A DNA stretch of 64,000 nt, from contig CM072810.1 of assembly GCA_037013495.1 (NCBI GenBank), positions 73,950,449-74,014,448 on the forward strand, given 5' to 3'. Below, in pieces: positions 52,934-64,000 of this stretch. Under the pieces are notes generated by a model that saw only the letters and a program-made list of their open reading frames with translations, was not told where the DNA came from and ran no database searches. The translations under genes and the position numbers were made by a program. The DNA is from Hippophae tibetana (taxonomy: Eukaryota > Streptophyta > Magnoliopsida > Rosales > Elaeagnaceae). How positions within the stretch are numbered: position 1 is the stretch's first letter; the number at the start of each line of letters is the position of its first letter.

Positions 52934-55900
52934 CGATTTTTTTTTACTGAATTGTGGAATTTAATTTTTCTTATTTATCATAAGTATTTTTACGCTTTTA
53001 TTATTTACAGATGGATTAAGAAAATTTCATAACTAAATATCCTCAGTTTGGTTGCATTACGTCTTAGGTTTTGTTGCTTGTATAAGAAAACAACAACCTT
53101 TTCATGGAGGAAGAATTAGTATAATTCATGAAAATATTTTTTTACCAAGCTTTGTACTTTTCTTCCGAGGGTTCTTGATATAATTCCTAGATTCGACACA
53201 TCAACGCGAGTGATCATTATCTTTTGGCATCAAAAGGTTGTGGTTTATGGACTTATTGATGTTGTATTCGTCTGTGGATTTCATTTCGTAGTTCTTTTTG
53301 AAATCTTCGTCTCTTATTCTTGATCTTTATTTCTACGCTCAATCAATGTATGTTTTTCATAAAAAAAATTGTGGGAAAAACAAGATGGGTTCTACTGTTT
53401 ACAGTATTGAAAAAAGAATATTTGATAAATCACGGTTCCAATTTTACACGCCATTACTTTTGACTCGGGTGTCAAAACTTTTAATATAATATATCAAATC
53501 GAAGCTTGTAAATTTTCCTATAATCAGAGCATGGATTCCTAAGAATATTATTTTTTGAAATCAAATTCACCCGTTTATATCACCTACCAAAGTTTAAAAT
53601 TTTCGTCTCATTTATTCCGTTTTTTTTCTTTCGGTTTTTTCAATGCCACTATAAGAGCAATTGAGTTAGGGATCAGAAATGTGTTTAAAAATATTCTAAA
53701 TTTCTCTATATCCAACAAATATTCTCTAGATTAGTGAAATATTCTAATGACCCTTTACAAAGAATAGATTTGGAATATCTAATGGAAAGATTAATTTTGG
53801 AAGCAATTATTTTTGTTTTATTTACTTATATGCCCCTTATGTTTAGCGATTTTTTTTACTGAATTGTGGAATTTAATTTTTCTTATTTATCATAAGTATT
53901 TTTACGCTTTTATTATTTACAGATGGATTAAGAAAATTTCATAACTAAATATCCTCAGTTTGGTTGCATTACGTCTTAGGTTTTGTTGCTTGTATAAGAA
54001 AACAACAACCTTTTCATGGAGGAAGAATTAGTATAATTAATGAAAATATTTTTTTACCAAGCTTTGTACTTTTCTTCCGAGGGTTCTTGATATAATCCCT
54101 AGATTCGACACATCAAAGCGAGTGATCATTATATTTTGGCATCAAAAGGTTGCGGTTTATGGACTTATTGATGTTGTATTCGTCTGTGGATTTCATTTCG
54201 TAGTTCTTTTTGAGATCTTCGTCTCTTATTCTTGATCTTTATTTCTACGCTCAATCAATGTATGTTTTTCATAAAAACAATTGTGGGAAAAACAAGATGG
54301 GTTCTACTGTTTACAGTATTGAAAAAAGAATATTTGATAAATCAGAGTTCCAATTTTCCACGCCATTACTTTTGACTCGGGTGTCGAAACTTTTAATATA
54401 ATATATCAAATCAAAGCTTGTAAATATTCTTATAATCAGAGCATGGATTCCTAAGAATATTATTTTTTGAAATCAAATTCAACCATTTATATCCCCTACC
54501 AAAGTTTAAAATTTTCGTCTCATCTATTCCGTTTTTTTTTCTTTCGGTTTTTTTCAATGCCACTATAAGAGCAATTGAGTTAGGGATCAGGAATGTGTTT
54601 AAAAATATTCTAAATTTCTCTATATCCAACAAATGTTCTCTAGATCAGTGAAATATTCTAATGACCCTTTACAAAGAATAGATTTGCAATATCTAATGGA
54701 AAGATTAATTTTGGAAGCAATTATTTTTGTTTTATTTACTTATATGCCCCTTATGTTTAGCGATTTTTTTTTACTGAATTGTGGAATTTAATTTTTCTTA
54801 TTTATCATAAGTATTTTTACGCTTTTATTATTTACAGATGGATTAAGAAAATTTCATAACTAAATATCCTCAGTTTGGTTGCATTACGTCTTAGGTTTTG
54901 TTGCTTGTATAAGAAAACAACAACCTTTTCATGGAGGAAGAATTAGTATAATTCAGGAAAATATTTTTTTTACCAAGCTTTGTACTTTTCTTCCGAGGGT
55001 TCTTGATATAATTCCTAGATTCGACACATCAACGCGAGTGATCATTATCTTTTGGCATCAAAAGGTTGTGGTTTATGGACTTATTGATGTTGTATTCGTC
55101 TGTGGATTTCATTTCGTAGTTCTTTTTGAAATCTTCGTCTCTTATTCTTGATCTTTATTTCTACGCTCAATCAATGTATGTTTTTCATAAAAAAAATTGT
55201 GGGAAAAACAAGATGGGTTCTACTGTTTACAGTATTGAAAAAAGAATATTTGATAAATCAGAGTTCCAATTTTCCATGCCATTACTTTTGACTCGGGTGT
55301 CGAAACTTTTAATATAATATATCAAATCAAAGCTTGTAAATATTCCTATAATCAGAGCATGGATTCCTAAGAATATTATTTTTTGAAATCAAATTCAACC
55401 GTTTATATCACCTACCAAAGTTTAAAATTTTCGTCTCATCTATTCCGTTTTTTTTTCTTTCGGTTTTTTTCAATGCCACTATAAGAGCAATTGAGTTAGG
55501 GATCAGGAATGTGTTTAAAAATATTCTAAATTTCTCTATATCCAACAAATGTTCTCTAGATCAGTGAAATATTCTAATGACCCTTTACAAAGAATAGATT
55601 TGGAATATCTAATGGAAAGATTAATTTTGGAAGCAATTTTTTTTTTTTATTTACTTATATGCCCCTTATGTTTAGCGATTTTTTTTACTTAATTGTGGAA
55701 TTTAATTTTTCTTATTTATCATAAGTATTTTTACGCTTTTATTATTTATAGATGGATTAAGAAAATTTCATAACTAAATATCCTCAGTATGGTTGCATTA
55801 CGTCTTAGGTTTTGTTGCTTGTATAAGAAAACAACAACCTTTTCATGGAGGAAGAACTAGTATAATTAATGAAAATATTTTTTTTCCAAGCATTGTACTT

Positions 55901-58414
55901 CTCTTCCGAGGGTTCTTGATATAATTCCTAGATTCGACACATCAAAGCGAGTGATCATTATCTTTTGGCATCAAAAGGTTGCGGTTTATGGACTTATTGA
56001 TGTTGTATTCGTCTGTGGATTTCATTTCTTAGTTCATTTAAATCTTCGTCTCTTATTCTTGATCTTTATTTCTACAGTCAATCAATGTATGTTTTTCATA
56101 AAAAGAATTGTGGGAAAAACAAGATGGGTTCTACTGTTTACAGTATTGAAAAAAGAATATTTGATAAATAAGAGTTCCAATTTTACACGCCATTACTTTT
56201 GACTCGGGTGTCGAAACTTTTAATATAATATATCAATTCAAAGCTTGTAAATATTCCTATAATCAGAGCATGGATTCCTAAGAATATTATTTTTTGAAAT
56301 CAAATTCAACCGTTTATATCACCTACCAAAGTTTAAAATTTTCGTCTCATCTATTCCGTTTTTTTTTCTTTCGGTTTTTTTCAATGCCACTATAAGGGCA
56401 ATTGAGTTAGGGATCAGGAAGGTGTTTAAAAATATTCTAAATTTCTCTATATCCAAAAAATGTTCTCTAGATCAGTGAAATATTCTAATGACCCTTTACA
56501 AAGAATAGATTTGCAATATCTAATGGAAAGATTAATTTTGGAAGCAATTATTTTTGTTTTATTTACTTATATGCCCCTTATGTTTAGCGATTTTTTTTTA
56601 CTGAATTGTGGAATTTAATTTTTCTTATTTATCATAAGTATTTTTACGCTTTTATTATTTACAGATGGATTAAGATAATTTCATAACTAAATATCCTCAG
56701 TTTGGTTGCATTACGTCTAGCTTTTGTTGCTTGTATAAGAAAACAACAACCTTTTCATGGAGGAAGAATTAGTATAATTAATGAAAATATTTTTTTACCA
56801 AGCTTTGTACTTTTCTTCCGAGGGTTCTTGATATAATTCCTAGATTCGACACATCAAAGCGAGTGATCATTATCTTTTGGCATCAAAAGGTTGCGGTTTA
56901 TGGACTTATTGATGTTGTATTCGTCTGTGGATTTCATTTCGTAGTTCATTTAAATCTTCGTCTCTTATTATTGATCTTTATTTCTACGCTCAATCAATGT
57001 ATGTTTTTCATAAAAAGAATTGTGGGAAAAACAAGATGGGTTCTACTGTTTACAGTATTGAAAAAAGAATATTTGATAAATAAGAGTTCCAATTTTACAC
57101 GCCATTACTTTTGACTCGAGTGTCGAAACTTTAAATATAATATATCAAATCGAAGCTTGTAAATATTCCTATAATCAGAGCATGGATTCCTAAGAATATT
57201 ATTTTTTGAAATCAAATTCAACCGTTTATATCACCTACCAAAGTTTAAACTTTTCGTCTCATCTATTCCCTTTTTTTTTCTTTCGGTTTTTTTCAATGCC
57301 ACTCTAAGAGCAATTGAGTTAGGGATCAGGAATGTGTTTAAAAATATTCTAAATTTCTCTATATCCAACAAATATTCTCTAGATCAGTGAAATATTCTAA
57401 TGACCCTTTACAAAGAATAGATTTGCAATATCTAATGGAAAGATTAATTTTGGAAGCAATTATTTTTGTTTTATTTACTTATATGCCCCTTATGTTTAGC
57501 GATTTTTTTTTACTGAATTGTGGAATTTAATTTTTCTTATTTATCATAAGTATTTTTACACTTTTATTATTTACAGATGGATTAAGAAAATTTCATAACT
57601 AAATATCCTCAGTATGGTTGCATTACGTCTTATGTTTTGTTGCTTGTATAACAAAACAACAACCTTTTCATGGAGGAAGAATTAGTATAATTAATGAAAA
57701 TATATTTTACCAAGCTTTCTACTTTTCTTCCGAGGGTTCTTGATATAATTCCTAGATTCGACACATCAAAGCAAGTGATCATTATCTTTTGGCATCAAAA
57801 GGTTGCGGTTTATGGACTTATTGATGTTGTATTCGTCTGTGGATTTCATTTCGTAGTTCTTTTTTAAATCTTCGTCTCTTATTCTTGATCTTTATTTCTA
57901 CGCTCAATCAATCTATGTTTTTCATAAAAAAAATTGTGGGAAAAACAAGATGGGTTCTACTGTTTATAGTATTGAAAAAAGAATATTTGATAAATCAGAG
58001 TTCCAATTTTACACGCCATTACTTTTGACTCGGGTGTCGAAACTTTTAATATAATATATCAAATCGAAGCTTGTAAATATTCCTATAATCAGAGCATGGA
58101 TTCCTAAGAATATTATTTTTTGAAATCAAATTCAACCGTTTATATCACCTACCAAAGTTTAAAATTTTCGTCTCATCTATTCCGTTTTTTTTTTCTTTCG
58201 GTTTTTTTCAATGCCACTATAAGAGCAATTGAGTTAGGGATGAGGAATGTGTTTAAAAATATTCTAAATTTCTCTATATCCGACAAATATTCTCTAGATC
58301 AGTGAAATATTCTAATGACCCTTTACAAAGAATAGATTTGCAATATCTAATGGAAAGATTAATTTTGGAAGCAATTATTTTTGTTTTATTTACTTATATG
58401 CCCCTTATGTTTAG
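52934..58414 (+). repeat. 6-monomer HOR, copy A (5,481 bp)
   Basis: Anchors 53532, 54444, 55360, 56271, 57183 and 58097. Every base I compared matches copy B at +5,481/+5,480, except five sites: a run of 12 T at 55,637-55,648 (11 in copy B), and substitutions at 56,029, 56,721, 57,119 and 57,133. The left edge is the last mismatch on that side, taacg versus tagcg at 52,933. Monomers within the unit differ from each other much more than the two units do. The longest open frame in the window, 90 codons from a TTG at 54,879, lies here and is a by-product of local variants. Confidence 0.92.
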
Positions 58415-61400
58415 CGATTTTTTTTTACTGAATTGTGGAATTTAATTTTTCTTATTTATCATAAGTATTTTTACGCTTTTATTATTTACAGATGGATTAA
58501 GAAAATTTCATAACTAAATATCCTCAGTTTGGTTGCATTACGTCTTAGGTTTTGTTGCTTGTATAAGAAAACAACAACCTTTTCATGGAGGAAGAATTAG
58601 TATAATTCATGAAAATATTTTTTTACCAAGCTTTGTACTTTTCTTCCGAGGGTTCTTGATATAATTCCTAGATTCGACACATCAACGCGAGTGATCATTA
58701 TCTTTTGGCATCAAAAGGTTGTGGTTTATGGACTTATTGATGTTGTATTCGTCTGTGGATTTCATTTCGTAGTTCTTTTTGAAATCTTCGTCTCTTATTC
58801 TTGATCTTTATTTCTACGCTCAATCAATGTATGTTTTTCATAAAAAAAATTGTGGGAAAAACAAGATGGGTTCTACTGTTTACAGTATTGAAAAAAGAAT
58901 ATTTGATAAATCACGGTTCCAATTTTACACGCCATTACTTTTGACTCGGGTGTCAAAACTTTTAATATAATATATCAAATCGAAGCTTGTAAATTTTCCT
59001 ATAATCAGAGCATGGATTCCTAAGAATATTATTTTTTGAAATCAAATTCACCCGTTTATATCACCTACCAAAGTTTAAAATTTTCGTCTCATTTATTCCG
59101 TTTTTTTTCTTTCGGTTTTTTCAATGCCACTATAAGAGCAATTGAGTTAGGGATCAGAAATGTGTTTAAAAATATTCTAAATTTCTCTATATCCAACAAA
59201 TATTCTCTAGATTAGTGAAATATTCTAATGACCCTTTACAAAGAATAGATTTGGAATATCTAATGGAAAGATTAATTTTGGAAGCAATTATTTTTGTTTT
59301 ATTTACTTATATGCCCCTTATGTTTAGCGATTTTTTTTACTGAATTGTGGAATTTAATTTTTCTTATTTATCATAAGTATTTTTACGCTTTTATTATTTA
59401 CAGATGGATTAAGAAAATTTCATAACTAAATATCCTCAGTTTGGTTGCATTACGTCTTAGGTTTTGTTGCTTGTATAAGAAAACAACAACCTTTTCATGG
59501 AGGAAGAATTAGTATAATTAATGAAAATATTTTTTTACCAAGCTTTGTACTTTTCTTCCGAGGGTTCTTGATATAATCCCTAGATTCGACACATCAAAGC
59601 GAGTGATCATTATATTTTGGCATCAAAAGGTTGCGGTTTATGGACTTATTGATGTTGTATTCGTCTGTGGATTTCATTTCGTAGTTCTTTTTGAGATCTT
59701 CGTCTCTTATTCTTGATCTTTATTTCTACGCTCAATCAATGTATGTTTTTCATAAAAACAATTGTGGGAAAAACAAGATGGGTTCTACTGTTTACAGTAT
59801 TGAAAAAAGAATATTTGATAAATCAGAGTTCCAATTTTCCACGCCATTACTTTTGACTCGGGTGTCGAAACTTTTAATATAATATATCAAATCAAAGCTT
59901 GTAAATATTCTTATAATCAGAGCATGGATTCCTAAGAATATTATTTTTTGAAATCAAATTCAACCATTTATATCCCCTACCAAAGTTTAAAATTTTCGTC
60001 TCATCTATTCCGTTTTTTTTTCTTTCGGTTTTTTTCAATGCCACTATAAGAGCAATTGAGTTAGGGATCAGGAATGTGTTTAAAAATATTCTAAATTTCT
60101 CTATATCCAACAAATGTTCTCTAGATCAGTGAAATATTCTAATGACCCTTTACAAAGAATAGATTTGCAATATCTAATGGAAAGATTAATTTTGGAAGCA
60201 ATTATTTTTGTTTTATTTACTTATATGCCCCTTATGTTTAGCGATTTTTTTTTACTGAATTGTGGAATTTAATTTTTCTTATTTATCATAAGTATTTTTA
60301 CGCTTTTATTATTTACAGATGGATTAAGAAAATTTCATAACTAAATATCCTCAGTTTGGTTGCATTACGTCTTAGGTTTTGTTGCTTGTATAAGAAAACA
60401 ACAACCTTTTCATGGAGGAAGAATTAGTATAATTCAGGAAAATATTTTTTTTACCAAGCTTTGTACTTTTCTTCCGAGGGTTCTTGATATAATTCCTAGA
60501 TTCGACACATCAACGCGAGTGATCATTATCTTTTGGCATCAAAAGGTTGTGGTTTATGGACTTATTGATGTTGTATTCGTCTGTGGATTTCATTTCGTAG
60601 TTCTTTTTGAAATCTTCGTCTCTTATTCTTGATCTTTATTTCTACGCTCAATCAATGTATGTTTTTCATAAAAAAAATTGTGGGAAAAACAAGATGGGTT
60701 CTACTGTTTACAGTATTGAAAAAAGAATATTTGATAAATCAGAGTTCCAATTTTCCATGCCATTACTTTTGACTCGGGTGTCGAAACTTTTAATATAATA
60801 TATCAAATCAAAGCTTGTAAATATTCCTATAATCAGAGCATGGATTCCTAAGAATATTATTTTTTGAAATCAAATTCAACCGTTTATATCACCTACCAAA
60901 GTTTAAAATTTTCGTCTCATCTATTCCGTTTTTTTTTCTTTCGGTTTTTTTCAATGCCACTATAAGAGCAATTGAGTTAGGGATCAGGAATGTGTTTAAA
61001 AATATTCTAAATTTCTCTATATCCAACAAATGTTCTCTAGATCAGTGAAATATTCTAATGACCCTTTACAAAGAATAGATTTGGAATATCTAATGGAAAG
61101 ATTAATTTTGGAAGCAATTTTTTTTTTTATTTACTTATATGCCCCTTATGTTTAGCGATTTTTTTTACTTAATTGTGGAATTTAATTTTTCTTATTTATC
61201 ATAAGTATTTTTACGCTTTTATTATTTATAGATGGATTAAGAAAATTTCATAACTAAATATCCTCAGTATGGTTGCATTACGTCTTAGGTTTTGTTGCTT
61301 GTATAAGAAAACAACAACCTTTTCATGGAGGAAGAACTAGTATAATTAATGAAAATATTTTTTTTCCAAGCATTGTACTTCTCTTCCGAGGGTTCTTGAT

Positions 61401-63894
61401 ATAATTCCTAGATTCGACACATCAAAGCGAGTGATCATTATCTTTTGGCATCAAAAGGTTGCGGTTTATGGACTTATTGATGTTGTATTCGTCTGTGGAT
61501 TTCATTTCGTAGTTCATTTAAATCTTCGTCTCTTATTCTTGATCTTTATTTCTACAGTCAATCAATGTATGTTTTTCATAAAAAGAATTGTGGGAAAAAC
61601 AAGATGGGTTCTACTGTTTACAGTATTGAAAAAAGAATATTTGATAAATAAGAGTTCCAATTTTACACGCCATTACTTTTGACTCGGGTGTCGAAACTTT
61701 TAATATAATATATCAATTCAAAGCTTGTAAATATTCCTATAATCAGAGCATGGATTCCTAAGAATATTATTTTTTGAAATCAAATTCAACCGTTTATATC
61801 ACCTACCAAAGTTTAAAATTTTCGTCTCATCTATTCCGTTTTTTTTTCTTTCGGTTTTTTTCAATGCCACTATAAGGGCAATTGAGTTAGGGATCAGGAA
61901 GGTGTTTAAAAATATTCTAAATTTCTCTATATCCAAAAAATGTTCTCTAGATCAGTGAAATATTCTAATGACCCTTTACAAAGAATAGATTTGCAATATC
62001 TAATGGAAAGATTAATTTTGGAAGCAATTATTTTTGTTTTATTTACTTATATGCCCCTTATGTTTAGCGATTTTTTTTTACTGAATTGTGGAATTTAATT
62101 TTTCTTATTTATCATAAGTATTTTTACGCTTTTATTATTTACAGATGGATTAAGATAATTTCATAACTAAATATCCTCAGTTTGGTTGCATTACGTCTAG
62201 GTTTTGTTGCTTGTATAAGAAAACAACAACCTTTTCATGGAGGAAGAATTAGTATAATTAATGAAAATATTTTTTTACCAAGCTTTGTACTTTTCTTCCG
62301 AGGGTTCTTGATATAATTCCTAGATTCGACACATCAAAGCGAGTGATCATTATCTTTTGGCATCAAAAGGTTGCGGTTTATGGACTTATTGATGTTGTAT
62401 TCGTCTGTGGATTTCATTTCGTAGTTCATTTAAATCTTCGTCTCTTATTATTGATCTTTATTTCTACGCTCAATCAATGTATGTTTTTCATAAAAAGAAT
62501 TGTGGGAAAAACAAGATGGGTTCTACTGTTTACAGTATTGAAAAAAGAATATTTGATAAATAAGAGTTCCAATTTTACACGCCATTACTTTTGACTCGGG
62601 TGTCGAAACTTTTAATATAATATATCAAATCGAAGCTTGTAAATATTCCTATAATCAGAGCATGGATTCCTAAGAATATTATTTTTTGAAATCAAATTCA
62701 ACCGTTTATATCACCTACCAAAGTTTAAACTTTTCGTCTCATCTATTCCCTTTTTTTTTCTTTCGGTTTTTTTCAATGCCACTCTAAGAGCAATTGAGTT
62801 AGGGATCAGGAATGTGTTTAAAAATATTCTAAATTTCTCTATATCCAACAAATATTCTCTAGATCAGTGAAATATTCTAATGACCCTTTACAAAGAATAG
62901 ATTTGCAATATCTAATGGAAAGATTAATTTTGGAAGCAATTATTTTTGTTTTATTTACTTATATGCCCCTTATGTTTAGCGATTTTTTTTTACTGAATTG
63001 TGGAATTTAATTTTTCTTATTTATCATAAGTATTTTTACACTTTTATTATTTACAGATGGATTAAGAAAATTTCATAACTAAATATCCTCAGTATGGTTG
63101 CATTACGTCTTATGTTTTGTTGCTTGTATAACAAAACAACAACCTTTTCATGGAGGAAGAATTAGTATAATTAATGAAAATATATTTTACCAAGCTTTCT
63201 ACTTTTCTTCCGAGGGTTCTTGATATAATTCCTAGATTCGACACATCAAAGCAAGTGATCATTATCTTTTGGCATCAAAAGGTTGCGGTTTATGGACTTA
63301 TTGATGTTGTATTCGTCTGTGGATTTCATTTCGTAGTTCTTTTTTAAATCTTCGTCTCTTATTCTTGATCTTTATTTCTACGCTCAATCAATCTATGTTT
63401 TTCATAAAAAAAATTGTGGGAAAAACAAGATGGGTTCTACTGTTTATAGTATTGAAAAAAGAATATTTGATAAATCAGAGTTCCAATTTTACACGCCATT
63501 ACTTTTGACTCGGGTGTCGAAACTTTTAATATAATATATCAAATCGAAGCTTGTAAATATTCCTATAATCAGAGCATGGATTCCTAAGAATATTATTTTT
63601 TGAAATCAAATTCAACCGTTTATATCACCTACCAAAGTTTAAAATTTTCGTCTCATCTATTCCGTTTTTTTTTTCTTTCGGTTTTTTTCAATGCCACTAT
63701 AAGAGCAATTGAGTTAGGGATGAGGAATGTGTTTAAAAATATTCTAAATTTCTCTATATCCGACAAATATTCTCTAGATCAGTGAAATATTCTAATGACC
63801 CTTTACAAAGAATAGATTTGCAATATCTAATGGAAAGATTAATTTTGGAAGCAATTATTTTTGTTTTATTTACTTATATGCCCCTTATGTTTAG
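58415..63894 (+). repeat. 6-monomer HOR, copy B (5,480 bp)
   Basis: Anchors 59013, 59925, 60841, 61751, 62663 and 63577. Direct tandem partner of copy A, with four substitutions and one single-T indel seen by eye, about 99.9% identity. At three of the four substitutions (61,509, 62,599, 62,613) copy B holds the base common in the rest of the array, so those changes probably arose in copy A; at 62,201 copy B also has the usual g. Confidence 0.92.
62663..63576 (+). repeat. Reference long monomer (914 bp, P haplotype)
   Basis: Used here as a map of the unit. It starts at the anchor tggattccta. Two neighbouring T runs separated by ctttcgg lie at 62,751-62,773. The R/P diagnostic sites follow: atgcccc near 62,963, gattaagaaaattt near 63,060 and ccttttcatgg near 63,143. 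The most conserved and least AT-rich block runs about 63,203-63,330 and holds gattcgacacatc and ggttgcggtttatgg. Imperfect direct repeats cgaaactt (63,518-63,525) and cgaagctt (63,545-63,552) flank a 19-bp AT-rich spacer. No shorter internal repeat period was seen, so the ~914-bp unit is the basic repeat and not itself a multimer of something smaller. Confidence 0.9.
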
Positions 63895-64000
63895 CGATTT
63901 TTTTTTACTGAATTGTGGAATTTAATTTTTCTTATTTATCATAAGTATTTTTACGCTTTTATTATTTACAGATGGATTAAGAAAATTTCATAACTAAATA
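63895..64000 (+). repeat. Edge of the window: continuation or third 6-mer copy
   Basis: These 106 bases are identical to 58,415-58,520, the start of copy B. Either a third copy begins here or the duplication extends slightly further; the window end hides which. Confidence 0.6.

Larger units (their letters stand above)
1..64000 (+). repeat. Tandem satellite array, ~914-bp monomer, ~70 copies
   Basis: The anchor tggattccta (rarely with one mismatch) recurs 70 times, the first at 741 and the last at 63,577, always on the + strand. Spacing is 885-888 bp for the first eight copies and 910-918 bp after that, apart from one 886-bp step ending at 13,318. Sequence between anchors aligns along its full length in every copy compared, so the units are true tandem monomers with no spacers. 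Small length changes come mostly from T runs. No inserted element interrupts the array. Every reading frame is closed at similar places in each copy, and the longest open frame is 90 codons. This is what a eukaryotic satellite looks like; centromeric or heterochromatic location is inference. The sequence does not match a satellite family I can name. Confidence 0.97.

Noticed and set aside
54879-55151. Longest open frame (90 codons) and similar 60-83-codon frames throughout
   Set aside because: They are the same few stretches of the monomer repeated. Nearly all the + strand ones begin with TTG or GTG, indels of one base shift the frames between copies, and none shows a recognisable domain. They are open by chance in AT-rich repeat DNA.
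62751-62773. Rho-independent terminators at the T runs
   Set aside because: No GC-rich stem precedes the T runs; they are simple homopolymers in a repeat.
1-64000. CRISPR array
   Set aside because: Repeats are ~900 bp and directly adjoining, with no short repeat-spacer pattern and no cas genes.
1-64000. Concatenated kinetoplast minicircles or a rolling-circle artefact of one small circle
   Set aside because: The minicircle conserved block GGGGTTGGTGTA was not seen, and ordered monomer classes with nested HORs are not expected from repeated reading of one circle.
1-64000. CENP-B box
   Set aside because: Looked for the YTTCGTTGGAARCGGGA core; ttcgt occurs, but the remaining conserved positions do not follow.
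1-64000. LTR retrotransposon or helitron origin of the monomer
   Set aside because: No target-site duplications, terminal repeats, primer-binding site or reverse-transcriptase/helicase-like translation was recognised in the unit.

Overview
The whole 64 kb window is one uninterrupted head-to-tail satellite array. A motif beginning tggattccta recurs 70 times on the + strand, about every 914 bp (887 bp in one subfamily), from position 741 to 63,577. All copies point the same way. The window opens inside one monomer (1-740 is its 3' part) and ends inside another (63,577-64,000). I find no unique sequence, transposon, tRNA, rRNA, CRISPR array or credible protein-coding gene. By eye the DNA is roughly 28-30% G+C. 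Long monomers, higher-order repeats (HORs) and freedom from other elements point to a eukaryotic chromosome, probably centromeric or heterochromatic. The species cannot be named from the sequence.

Layout. (1) 1 to ~7.8 kb: 887-bp monomers of two alternating haplotypes, called R and P here, in a 2-monomer/4-monomer HOR of about 3,549 bp. (2) ~7.8-15.1 kb: a mosaic of 912-915-bp monomers that contains one stray short monomer. (3) 15.1-26.1 kb: a 5-monomer HOR (a-b-c-d-e) of about 4,568 bp, two full units and part of a third. (4) 26.1-38.9 kb: an R-rich stretch with ~7,303-bp and ~2,738-bp echoes and visibly chimeric monomers. (5) 38.9-42.8 kb: a transition zone. (6) 42.8-46.3 kb: a recent tandem duplication of a 1,832-bp dimer. 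(7) 46.3-52.9 kb: P-type monomers. (8) 52.9-64.0 kb: a 6-monomer HOR of 5,480/5,481 bp, present twice with only four substitutions and one 1-base indel seen between copies, and running off the window edge.

R and P are linked marker sets. R has atgcgcc or atgtgcc, then gattaagcaatttt, ccttttgatgg and cttctcttcctagg. P has atgcccc, then gattaagaaaattt, ccttttcatgg and cttttcttycgagg. Monomers mixing both sets mark crossovers or gene conversions inside the repeat.

No genes act together here. What the window records is array evolution: unequal exchange at the scale of 2, 3, 4, 5, 6 and 8 monomers, a 27-bp deletion between short direct repeats that founded the short subfamily, and widespread CpG versus TpG/CpA alternation that suggests a history of cytosine methylation. 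Monomer positions are my own reading of the recurring anchor; subarray borders are good to tens or hundreds of bases.
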